From Glycocaulis sp. (GTDB taxonomy: Bacteria > Pseudomonadota > Alphaproteobacteria > Caulobacterales > Maricaulaceae), in contig JAIUMI010000001.1 of the NCBI GenBank assembly GCA_022565665.1, forward strand, positions 248,001 to 312,000: DNA of 64,000 nt, read 5' to 3'. The translations under genes and the position numbers were made by a program. How positions within the stretch are numbered: the first letter of the stretch is position 1; every line of letters starts with the position of its first letter. Of this stretch, positions 53,275 to 60,168 are shown in pieces. Below the pieces are notes generated by a model. That model made no database searches and was not told the origin of the DNA. It saw nothing but the letters and a program-made list of their open reading frames with translations.

Positions 53275-55373
53275 CTGCCCCCCTCCGGCTTGGGCGGGGT
53301 GCGGCGCGTGCCGGGCCGCTTCGCCGCCGGCTTCTTCGCAGGGCCCTTGCGGGTGCCTTTGGGCTTTTTTGCCGCCGGGTTGGACGTGGTGCGGCGCGAT
53401 GGGCGCGGAGCGGGCGCGGACTTTTCAGCCAGTGTGTCCTCAGCCTCATCGCCATCATCGCCATTGCCGTTATCGCTTGTGATATCGGCCTTCACCTCGT
53501 CCTTCTTGCCGGTCTTGGCGTCATTGGCCGGTTTGGGCGCGGAAAGCCCCGGCGTGGCACCAGGCACCGCAAAGGCGGGCACAGGCTTGTTCGCGGCGCG
53601 CGCATAGAGCCGGGCGGCAATCTTGTCGACTTCGGTGTAGGTGCCGTGACGGCGCATGATCACGTATTGCTGCAGGATGGTGAGGAAGTTGTTCCACGTC
53701 CAGTAGATCACCAGCGCGGCAGCGAACGGCGACAGGATGAAGGTGAAGACGATCGGCAGAAGCGCAAAGATGCGCCGCTGCATGGGGTCCGGCGGAGGCG
53801 GGTTCAGCGATTGCTGCGCCCACATGGTCAGGCCCATCAGGATCGGCCAGACGCCCAGCGTGTAATCGCCCAGAAGCCACCAGCCCTCGACCGAGAAGGG
53901 CAGGAGGCCAAACAGGTTCCACAAGGCCGTCGGGTCCGGCGCGGAGAGATCCTGAATCCAGCCGAAGAAGGGCGCGTGGCGCGCCTCCAGCGAGACGAAG
54001 ACTGTCTTGTAGAGCGCGAAGAAGATCGGGATTTGCGGCAGGATCGGCAGACAGCCCGCGAGCGGATTGATCTTCTCGCGTTTGTAGAGCTCCATCATCT
54101 CCTGGCTCTGACGCTGCTTGTCAGCGGCAAAGCGCTCGCGGATCTCCGTCATTTTCGGCGCAACGGCGCGCATCTTGGCCATGGAGGCAAAGGCGCGATT
54201 ATTGAGCGGGAAGAGCGGGATCTTGATGAGGACGGTCAGAAGCAGGATCGCCACACCGAAATTGCCCGTCCACTGGGTGAAGGTGTTCAGAAGCCAGAAG
54301 AAGGGCCGGGTGAAGAACCAGAAATTGCCCCAGTCCACCGCCATGTCGAGCCGGGCAATACCCGCCTCTTCCTGATAGCGCTGCAGGAGCGGGACCGACT
54401 TGGAACCGGCGAACACGCGCGAGGTGCTGGTTAGCGTCGCGCCCGGCTCGATCGTGTCGGCGGTACGCACAAAACTGGATTCAAACAGGGTGATGCCGCC
54501 GCTTTCGCGCGCCTCGAAGCGCACGCGGATATCTTCTTCGCCTTCCGGCGCAACTGCCGTCAGCCAGTATTTCGAGGTAATGCCCATCCAGCCGCCAGCG
54601 CCGGTACGCTCCATCGAGCCGTCCCGGGCGAGCGGATTGAACTTGCGGTCCATCAGCGAATTGCCAACCACCGCAATCGGGCCTTCATGCAGGATGAAGA
54701 AATTGGTCGCGTCTTCAGGAATGCCTTCCTGACGAACAAGCCCGAAGCGCGAGAGCGAGACGGGAGTGGACCCGGCATTGGTCACTGCATCGGTGACGGT
54801 AAAGAGATAATCCTCATCCACGGAGATGGTGCGCCGGAAGGTAAGATCACCTGTGGTGTATTCCAGGGTCACCGGGCTGGCGGGGGTGAGCGTGCGATTG
54901 CCCGTCACTTCCCAGCGCGTGGAGGGGCCGGGAAGGCCCGAGGGCACACCAGACGCGCCTGTCCAGCCATCGACCGCATAATGTCCGCCGCGCGTGCCCT
55001 GCGGGGAGAGGAGCGTGACCGGCTCGTCCACGCCCACGGCCACATCATAGCGCAAGAGGCGCAGGTCATCGAAGCGCGCGCCATTGAGCGAGATGGAGCC
55101 TTCCAGCGCCGGCGTGCGGATCTCGATCCGCTCTGACCGGGCCAGCGCCACATCGCGCTCGACAAAACCTGCAAGCCCTGTGGGGCGCTCATCGGCCCCG
55201 AAGGCGTCTGGCGTCTCGTCACCGGGCGCGGTCTGCTCGGTGCGCGCAGCCTCCGCGGCCTCGCGCTCGGCTCGCTGTTCGGCCGTCATCGGTTCGACAA
55301 CGAACATCTGATACAGGGTGAGGATGATGATCGCGATCACGATCGCGATAAGCATATTGCGGGTTTCACCCAT
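53271..55373 (-). CDS. yidC: Membrane protein insertase YidC
   Basis: The 700-residue insertase has an N-terminal membrane anchor (MLIAIVIAIIILTLYQMFVV), a large periplasmic beta domain (about residues 70-370), and the five-helix OxaA core with PLFPLNNRAFASMAKMRAVA and NPLAGCLPILPQIPIFFALY. It inserts proteins alone or with SecYEG. An unusual C-terminal tail of about 90 residues is first acidic and then strongly basic (Lys, Arg, Pro, Ala), which could bind ribosomes. It overlaps rnpA by eight bases and engB by four. No yidD lies between rnpA and yidC. Confidence 0.97.
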   Translation of the reverse strand: MGETRNMLIAIVIAIIILTLYQMFVVEPMTAEQRAEREAAEAARTEQTAPGDETPDAFGADERPTGLAGFVERDVALARSERIEIRTPALEGSISLNGARFDDLRLLRYDVAVGVDEPVTLLSPQGTRGGHYAVDGWTGASGVPSGLPGPSTRWEVTGNRTLTPASPVTLEYTTGDLTFRRTISVDEDYLFTVTDAVTNAGSTPVSLSRFGLVRQEGIPEDATNFFILHEGPIAVVGNSLMDRKFNPLARDGSMERTGAGGWMGITSKYWLTAVAPEGEEDIRVRFEARESGGITLFESSFVRTADTIEPGATLTSTSRVFAGSKSVPLLQRYQEEAGIARLDMAVDWGNFWFFTRPFFWLLNTFTQWTGNFGVAILLLTVLIKIPLFPLNNRAFASMAKMRAVAPKMTEIRERFAADKQRQSQEMMELYKREKINPLAGCLPILPQIPIFFALYKTVFVSLEARHAPFFGWIQDLSAPDPTALWNLFGLLPFSVEGWWLLGDYTLGVWPILMGLTMWAQQSLNPPPPDPMQRRIFALLPIVFTFILSPFAAALVIYWTWNNFLTILQQYVIMRRHGTYTEVDKIAARLYARAANKPVPAFAVPGATPGLSAPKPANDAKTGKKDEVKADITSDNGNGDDGDEAEDTLAEKSAPAPRPSRRTTSNPAAKKPKGTRKGPAKKPAAKRPGTRRTPPKPEGGS

Positions 55374-55758
55374 GATCTTGGATGTCCTTCACGGTCTTGC
55401 GGGGCCTGTCTGGCGCGGCGAGGCTTAGCAACGCGCTTTTCATATCGTCAAGCAAAGCCGTCCAGGGCCGTGCAGCCGTACCAGCGCGCGCAATGAACAC
55501 ATAGTCGGTTCCAGCCGCGCCATGAAGGGGCAGGATCAGCCGGGCCGCCTCTTTCAACCGCCGCCGCGCGCGGTTGCGCCGGACAGCGTTTCCCACCTTC
55601 TTCGAGGCGGTAAAGCCTGCGCGGGGCGGGCCATCGGGCGGATCACGCAGCACGGCCTGCACCACCATGCCGGGGCGCGCGGTGGAACGCCCGCCATCAC
55701 GCGCACGCAAAAAATCGCGCCGCACGCGGATGCGCGCAGCGCGATTCGGGTAATTCAC
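55366..55758 (-). CDS. rnpA: Ribonuclease P protein component
   Basis: The 130-residue basic protein helps the RNase P RNA trim tRNA 5' ends. The hallmark helix is GFTASKKVGNAVRRNRARRR. The GTG at 55758 (MNYPNRAARIRVRRDFLRAR) was chosen because the upstream frame reads through rpmH on the same strand and has no ATG; no strong SD is visible, so the start may be coupled to the rpmH stop 20 bases upstream. It overlaps the yidC start by eight bases. It is slightly long at the C-terminus. Confidence 0.92.
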   Translation of the reverse strand: MNYPNRAARIRVRRDFLRARDGGRSTARPGMVVQAVLRDPPDGPPRAGFTASKKVGNAVRRNRARRRLKEAARLILPLHGAAGTDYVFIARAGTAARPWTALLDDMKSALLSLAAPDRPRKTVKDIQDHG

Positions 55759-55778
55759 TGACTTTGGACTAAGGCCGC

Positions 55779-55913
55779 TCAGGCCGAGAGCCGCTTGCGG
55801 CCACGCGCACGGCGGCGCGCGATCACCTGACGGCCAGCCTTGGTGGCCATGCGGGCGCGGAAACCGTGACGCCGGGCGCGGACGAGTTTGGACGGCTGGA
55901 ATGTACGTTTCAC
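55779..55913 (-). CDS. rpmH: Large ribosomal subunit protein bL34
   Basis: The 44-residue protein is almost all basic: [20 protein letters not shown] then [20 protein letters not shown], the standard L34 sequence. It starts with GTG at 55913, with AGGAG eight bases upstream. It heads the rpmH-rnpA-yidC-engB run, the order known from most bacteria. A strong promoter lies about 110 bases upstream. Confidence 0.98.
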   Translation of the reverse strand: MKRTFQPSKLVRARRHGFRARMATKAGRQVIARRRARGRKRLSA

Positions 55914-56021
55914 GGCACTGGCTCCTGAAAGCGGGCTTGTTTCCGGGCCATCTTCCCTTTTCGCGCCGGTTCGCACCCACAGGAAAAGGGACGGGCAGGC
56001 CCGTCAAAAATCGAGGCGCGG

Positions 56022-56050
56022 TAACTACCTGTGCAGCCGCATGGTGTCAA
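56022..56050 (-). promoter_or_regulatory. Sigma-70 type promoter of rpmH
   Basis: On the minus strand TTGACA (56045-56050) and TAGTTA (56022-56027) are 17 bases apart, close to the consensus. This leaves a leader of about 100 bases before the rpmH GTG. Confidence 0.75.
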
Positions 56051-56183
56051 GCCGGGGCCGGTAGGCGGGTATCCCGGCAGACAGTTGCAATTGGCGCTTT
56101 GCCACGGCGCGCGCATGGTTATTGTCCCGCGCTTGTGGATTTGCTTTGCGATACGGGCTCCGGCCCGGCAGGCTGGGCGGGCT

Positions 56184-57623
56184 ATGGCAGATGATCACGG
56201 CAAGGAGCAGGCAGGGGCCGCGCCGCACGGCGCCGGTGCAGGATTGCTGTCCTCTCTGCGCGGGCGGCTGCTCCTGCTGACGATAGCATTCGTGCTGGGC
56301 GCGCAGATACTGATCTACTTCCCGTCTGCCGCCAATTTCCGCAATACGTGGCTGATGGACCGGGCCAATGCGGCCCACCTGGCCGCCATTGCTGCGGAGC
56401 TGGCAGAGGAGAATCTCTCCGAGGACGCCGTGCGCGAGCTGCTGGACGGAGCCGACGCGATCGGCGTGGCCCGCGTTTTCGGCGGCACGACCGAGCTGGT
56501 GCTGGGCGGGGATACCGGCGGTGCCCCGCTCTATAATGAGGACCGCACCCGGCCCGCTCCCTTGCGCGACATGCTGGCCGTGCCTTGGACGTTCGCCGGA
56601 CCGGCAGACCGGCTGATCGTGCTGACCGCCATTCCCGAGACGCGCCCCGACGAGCGCATCCTTGTCATCCTGCCAGAAGCGCCCTTGCGCGTGGCGCTGG
56701 GCGAGTTCACGGCCCGGCTCATCTGGATTTTCCTGTTCATCGCACTGCTCACCGGCGCGCTTCTCTACATGGTGCTGCTCTTCCTCTTCGTGCGGCCTAT
56801 GCGGCGGCTGTCGCTGGCCATGACCGCCTTTCAGGAGGACCCCTCGGACGCCACCCGCATCCTGGCCGCCAGCGCGCGGCGTGACGAGATAGGCGAAGCC
56901 GAACGCGCCCTGTCGGCGATGCAGGCCGATGTGCTGGCCGCCATGCGCCAGCGTGAACGGCTGGCAAGCCTTGGCCTGGCCGTGGCCAAGATCAATCATG
57001 ATCTTCGAAACGTGCTCGCATCGGCCCAGCTGGTCTCTGACCGGCTTGCCACCAGCGAGGATGCGCGCACTGCAGCCATGGGACAAAGACTGGTCCGGGC
57101 CGTGGACCGGGGCATACGCCTGTGCAGCGAGGTGCTGGAATACGGGCGCACCCGCGAAAGCGCGCCGAAACTGGAACCGGTCGTGCTGGCCTCCCTGCTC
57201 GACGAGGTGGCGCAGGAAGCCCTGGCGGACCTGCCCGGCGCACAATGGGTCAATCAGACCGCCAAAGCGCTGGCCGTGCGAGGTGAGCGCGACGTGCTGC
57301 ACCGCCTGTTCGGCAATCTGTTCCGCAATGCGGCGCAAGCCATGACACCGCAGGGCGGCACGCTGCGCGTGGAGGCGAAAACAACCGGCGACCGGATCTT
57401 AGTCGAAGTGTCGGACACCGGCGCCGGCATTCCTGCCGCTGTGCTGGAAACATTGTTCACGCCGTTCTCGGGCAGTGGCGCCAAGGGCGGAACCGGTCTT
57501 GGCCTGAGTATCGCGCGTGAGCTTACCGAACTCATGGGCGGCACTCTCACGCTGGGCCATACCGGCCCCGATGGCACCGTCTTCATCGTTGAGTTGAAAA
57601 GTGCCGCCGGGGCTGCATCCTAG
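56184..57623 (+). CDS. HAMP-domain sensor histidine kinase, orphan
   Basis: The 479-residue inner-membrane kinase has two membrane helices (about residues 28-48 and 178-205) around a periplasmic sensor region, a HAMP linker after VRPMRRLSLAMTAFQEDP, a dimerisation domain with the phospho-acceptor His in VAKINHDLRNVLASAQLV, and a HATPase domain with N box NLFRNAAQAM, G1 DTGAGIP and G2 GTGLGLSIAREL. No response regulator is adjacent, so the partner is elsewhere. The ATG at 56184 precedes the first helix; its SD is weak. It is divergent from rpmH. The stimulus is unknown. Confidence 0.92.
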   Translation: MADDHGKEQAGAAPHGAGAGLLSSLRGRLLLLTIAFVLGAQILIYFPSAANFRNTWLMDRANAAHLAAIAAELAEENLSEDAVRELLDGADAIGVARVFGGTTELVLGGDTGGAPLYNEDRTRPAPLRDMLAVPWTFAGPADRLIVLTAIPETRPDERILVILPEAPLRVALGEFTARLIWIFLFIALLTGALLYMVLLFLFVRPMRRLSLAMTAFQEDPSDATRILAASARRDEIGEAERALSAMQADVLAAMRQRERLASLGLAVAKINHDLRNVLASAQLVSDRLATSEDARTAAMGQRLVRAVDRGIRLCSEVLEYGRTRESAPKLEPVVLASLLDEVAQEALADLPGAQWVNQTAKALAVRGERDVLHRLFGNLFRNAAQAMTPQGGTLRVEAKTTGDRILVEVSDTGAGIPAAVLETLFTPFSGSGAKGGTGLGLSIARELTELMGGTLTLGHTGPDGTVFIVELKSAAGAAS

Positions 57624-57937
57624 GCAAGGAAAGTCGGCGCGGCCACTTCATCAAACCGGTTGCGGTGAACAAAGCGCGCCACCGAACACTCCAGAAAGAC
57701 CGAAAGCGCGTCGCCTTCGGGCAGGCTGGCCATGCCTTCAAGACGCATATTGACCTTGCGGCAGTGATCGCCCGGCGTACCGCCATGGCTCCGCCAGCCC
57801 TGCACGGCAGTGTCCAGGGCCGTACTGTCCGGACTTGTGAGATGACGCACCGATGCATTCACGGACAGATCGGACAGCGCCCGTAGATCGGCCACGGCCT
57901 GTATCCGCATCGTGTCCGCCAGCGTCCACAGCCGCAT
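57620..57937 (-). CDS. Unknown small protein, second gene of a two-gene unit
   Basis: The 105-residue product (starting MRLWTLADTMRIQAVADLRA) is soluble and mixed alpha/beta by eye, with Cys in GDHCRKV and FLECSVARFV. I do not recognise a family. It starts three bases after the stop of the 73-residue gene on the same strand, so the two are almost certainly co-transcribed. It overlaps the histidine kinase tail by four bases. The tight spacing and steady codon bias support it as real. Confidence 0.6.
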   Translation of the reverse strand: MRLWTLADTMRIQAVADLRALSDLSVNASVRHLTSPDSTALDTAVQGWRSHGGTPGDHCRKVNMRLEGMASLPEGDALSVFLECSVARFVHRNRFDEVAAPTFLA

Positions 57938-57940
57938 CCG

Positions 57941-58162
57941 TCAGCCATGCTTGCGCACGCCGTGCAAGGGCCGGATAAAGCCGAGCCGGTGAAGCGGGCG
58001 GATCAGGCTCGCCGTCTCGCCTTCCACAGCACCGGGCCGGGATGTTTCTCCCAGGAGCTCACCATCGGTGAGCACTTCGCGCAGCCGCCAGTCATAGGTC
58101 AGCAGCGCGGAAAGCGCGGATGGATCCTTCAAGGCAAACTCGGCACGTGATGTGTTCAGCAT
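57941..58162 (-). CDS. Unknown small protein, first gene of a two-gene unit
   Basis: The 73-residue product (MLNTSRAEFALKDPSALSAL ...) has a helical start with the pattern LLTYDWRLREVLTDGEL and a basic C-terminus HRLGFIRPLHGVRKHG. No family is recognised. A long inverted repeat lies 31-68 bases upstream of its start, between it and the divergent lipocalin gene. It is followed after three bases by the 105-residue gene. It might be a small regulator of that promoter, but this is a guess. Confidence 0.55.
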   Translation of the reverse strand: MLNTSRAEFALKDPSALSALLTYDWRLREVLTDGELLGETSRPGAVEGETASLIRPLHRLGFIRPLHGVRKHG

Positions 58163-58193
58163 GGCTCGTCCCCGCCGCTATTCTCCCCTCGCC

Positions 58194-58230
58194 ACAAGCT
58201 CAGTTCACTTATCAAGTTAACTGAGCTTGT
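58194..58230. promoter_or_regulatory. Perfect 12-base inverted repeat between divergent genes
   Basis: ACAAGCTCAGTT and AACTGAGCTTGT are exact complements with 13 bases between them, in an AT-richer island. Length and spacing suit a dimeric regulator site. It lies just upstream of the two-gene unit and about 110 bases before the lipocalin start. No T-run follows, so a terminator is unlikely. Confidence 0.65.
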
Positions 58231-58336
58231 TTAATGAATGAATATCAAGGCGGGGTTGCCAAAAGGTAAACAGCCTCTTGCGCAGCAGGGTCACCCGGTT
58301 TCTGATGACGCAAAGCCCTAGAGAGAAAATGCCGCC

Positions 58337-58894
58337 ATGCGTCTTGTTGTGTGTCTGTGCCTTCTGGCCGGGATTGCCCTTGCAGCCTGCCAGCCCTCCG
58401 GACGGGAGAGCGGCGAGCCCTTGCAGACGGTCGATTCGGTAGATCTCGACCGGTATCTGGGACGCTGGTTCGAAATCGCGCGCTATGAGAACCGGTTCGA
58501 GCGCGGCTGCGCAGGCGTGACGGCGGACTATGCCCGCCGGGAGGACGGCCTGATCTCGGTCACCAACACCTGCTATCAGGACAGTCTGGAGGGTGAGATA
58601 CGCACCGCCGAGGGGCGTGCGCGGGTCGTCGACGGGTCAGGCAATGCGAAGCTGGAAGTATCCTTCTTCGGCCCGTTCTGGAGCGATTACTGGATCATCG
58701 AGCTGGACGAGAACTATCGCTGGGCGGTAGTAAGCGAGCCGGGTGGACGCTTCTTGTGGATCCTTGCCCGGGAGCCCCGGATGGACGCCGATACGCTGGA
58801 AGCCCGCCTGGCATTCCTGCAAGACGCCGGCTTCGACACATCCATGCTGCTCTTCCCCGAACAGTGGGAACGGGCAGAGGATGCACGCCATTGA
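58337..58894 (+). CDS. Outer-membrane lipoprotein lipocalin (Blc type)
   Basis: The 185-residue protein has a lipoprotein signal (MRLVVCLCLLAGIALAAC) and the lipocalin signature YLGRWFEIARYENRFERGC, where GRW is the conserved GxW. Later motifs TYSL-like YWIIELDENYRWAVVSEP and LWILAREPRM match bacterial lipocalin Blc. Such proteins bind fatty acids or lysophospholipids in the periplasm under envelope stress. It runs in the same direction as the TetR gene 57 bases downstream. Confidence 0.93.
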   Translation: MRLVVCLCLLAGIALAACQPSGRESGEPLQTVDSVDLDRYLGRWFEIARYENRFERGCAGVTADYARREDGLISVTNTCYQDSLEGEIRTAEGRARVVDGSGNAKLEVSFFGPFWSDYWIIELDENYRWAVVSEPGGRFLWILAREPRMDADTLEARLAFLQDAGFDTSMLLFPEQWERAEDARH

Positions 58895-58951
58895 GTCCGG
58901 AGGCGGTGGCGCTATCGACCTTGCCGCCAAAACCCTCTAATCCTTGGCATC

Positions 58952-59599
58952 ATGGACATGAAGACACACACCCGTCTGCCCCGCATCAACGAACGGGCAG
59001 CCCAGCGCGAAGCGACGCAGGGGCGCATACTTGATGCCGCCATCACCCTGTTTGCCCAGCGCGGTTTTGCCGGGGCATCGGTCAGCGATGTGGCACGCGC
59101 CTGCGGCTCGCCGGTGCCTCTGATCATGTATCATTTCAAGTCCAAGCAGGGACTGTGGGAAGCGGCTATCGGCCTGCTCTTCACGCGCGTGGAAAAGCGC
59201 CTGAACGAAGAAATGAAGGCGGTGAACGGACTCGCCGGACTGGCTTTCTACAAGGCTGCCATCCGCGCCCATATCCGCACGCTCGCCGCCTATCCCGAGC
59301 ACATGCATGTGCTGGTGCAGGAAGGCGCGGAGCGCACCGAACGGCTGGAATGGCTGATCGAGCATCACCAGAAGAATTTCAATGACCAGATCGTCGCCCT
59401 GATCGAAGCGGCCCAGAATGACGGACTGATCGCCAAGGCTGATCCCCAGCACCTGAAATTCGTGCTGTCCGGGGCCTTCTCCCTGCCCATCATACTGGCA
59501 CCGGAATACGCCATCATGACCGGGCGCGATGCGCTCGATGACCGGCAGATCGAAGCCCATATCGATACCTGCCTGGAACTGATCCTGAAACCGGCCTGA
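58952..59599 (+). CDS. TetR family transcriptional regulator
   Basis: The 215-residue protein has the TetR helix-turn-helix at about residues 20-68 (RILDAAITLFAQRGFAGASV then ARACGSPVPLIMYHFKSKQG) and a helical ligand-binding C-terminal domain. The target and ligand are unknown. It lies just downstream of the lipocalin gene and could regulate it; the inverted repeat at 58194-58230 is a candidate site. The start may be ATG 58952 or 58958. No strong SD is visible. Confidence 0.9.
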   Translation: MDMKTHTRLPRINERAAQREATQGRILDAAITLFAQRGFAGASVSDVARACGSPVPLIMYHFKSKQGLWEAAIGLLFTRVEKRLNEEMKAVNGLAGLAFYKAAIRAHIRTLAAYPEHMHVLVQEGAERTERLEWLIEHHQKNFNDQIVALIEAAQNDGLIAKADPQHLKFVLSGAFSLPIILAPEYAIMTGRDALDDRQIEAHIDTCLELILKPA

Positions 59600-59626
59600 T
59601 TTCACCAACTTGCATCACACAAGGGC

Positions 59627-59655
59627 TTGACGCGGTGCAGGACGCGGGGCTATCC
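59627..59655 (+). promoter_or_regulatory. Candidate promoter of the mgtE leader
   Basis: TTGACG (59627-59632) and CTATCC (59650-59655) are 17 bases apart. The -10 is weak, as is common in GC-rich alphaproteobacteria. If used, the mgtE transcript would carry a leader of about 500 bases. Confidence 0.5.
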
Positions 59656-59979
59656 CCCGCCCGCCTGCTGATGGCAGGCGCTGGTCAAGGACATCTTGAT
59701 GGACGGCAGTTCCAGTAGCCTGCGGCGGTCGCGGGCTGAAACCAACTCAACGCCCTCCGGCCTTTAGACGCCGGGTGATCCGGCAGCGGCTCCTTCTCGA
59801 GACCCGCGCTTTCGTCTGATCCGCCCGCGTTTGATGGCCTTAGAGGGCCAGACATTCGCGCGGGTGTGAGGACTTGCCTCACTTCGCTTCATCAGTTCGC
59901 GTGCCGGGACATGACACATGTTCCAGCACGCCGCCACGCATACCCCCGTGCGGGATGCTGGCAGGCAAGGAGGCTGATC

Positions 59980-60087
59980 ATGGACGAACCGTCGAGTAGG
60001 CGGGCCGTGATGCGTTCCACAGGACGTGGCGGCCTGCGCGATAAATCCATCTCAAACGCCCGTGGCAGGATGTCCGGCGCGCACTGA
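59980..60087 (+). CDS. 35-codon leader ORF upstream of mgtE
   Basis: AAGGAGG stands six bases before the ATG, an ideal initiation signal. The product starts MDEPSSRRAVMRSTGRGG and ends RMSGAH; it is basic after an acidic-proline opening. Asp-Glu-Pro directly after the start resembles the acidic/proline openings that destabilise ribosomes at low Mg2+ in MgtL-type leader peptides. Codons 4-7 (59989-60000) can pair with the left arm of the SD-sequestering hairpin of mgtE. No domain is recognised. It could also be a chance ORF, but the SD argues against that. Confidence 0.6.
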   Translation: MDEPSSRRAVMRSTGRGGLRDKSISNARGRMSGAH

Positions 60088-60124
60088 CCTTTTCATGTCG
60101 AGGAGGCCGGTGCGCCTCTGACAG

Positions 60125-60161
60125 CCTTCTGACGGGCCAATCGAAACGCCCTGTCAGGAGG
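60125..60161 (+). promoter_or_regulatory. Hairpin sequestering the mgtE Shine-Dalgarno
   Basis: CCTTCTGACGGG (60125-60136) pairs along its full 12 bases, with two G-U pairs, to CCTGTCAGGAGG (60150-60161) around a 13-base loop. The right arm contains the AGGAGG that serves the mgtE ATG at 60169. In this fold mgtE translation should be off. Confidence 0.8.
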
Positions 60162-60168
60162 ATCTGAC

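Larger units (their letters stand above)
59660..60168 (+). ncRNA. Structured 5' leader of mgtE, possible Mg2+-responsive element
   Basis: No known riboswitch was recognised, but the stretch is packed with hairpins: GCCTGC/GCAGGC at 59663-59679, TCAAG/CTTGA at 59685-59699, a 13-base stem with one mismatch and a three-base loop at 59901-59929, GAGGC/GCCTC at 60103-60118, and the SD-sequestering stem at 60125-60161. It also carries a well-initiated 35-codon ORF at 59980-60087. A structured leader with a short ORF before a magnesium transporter gene is the layout of the enterobacterial mgtA and mgtC leaders; homology is not claimed. Confidence 0.6.

Noticed and set aside
55366-56183. Chromosome origin near rpmH-rnpA
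   Set aside because: rpmH often lies near oriC in other bacteria, but I saw no dnaA gene and no cluster of DnaA boxes here, and this linkage is usually lost in alphaproteobacteria.
59660-59880. Known M-box (ykoK) magnesium riboswitch before mgtE
   Set aside because: I could not find the conserved M-box core sequences; the leader's visible logic is a short ORF plus a sequestering hairpin instead.
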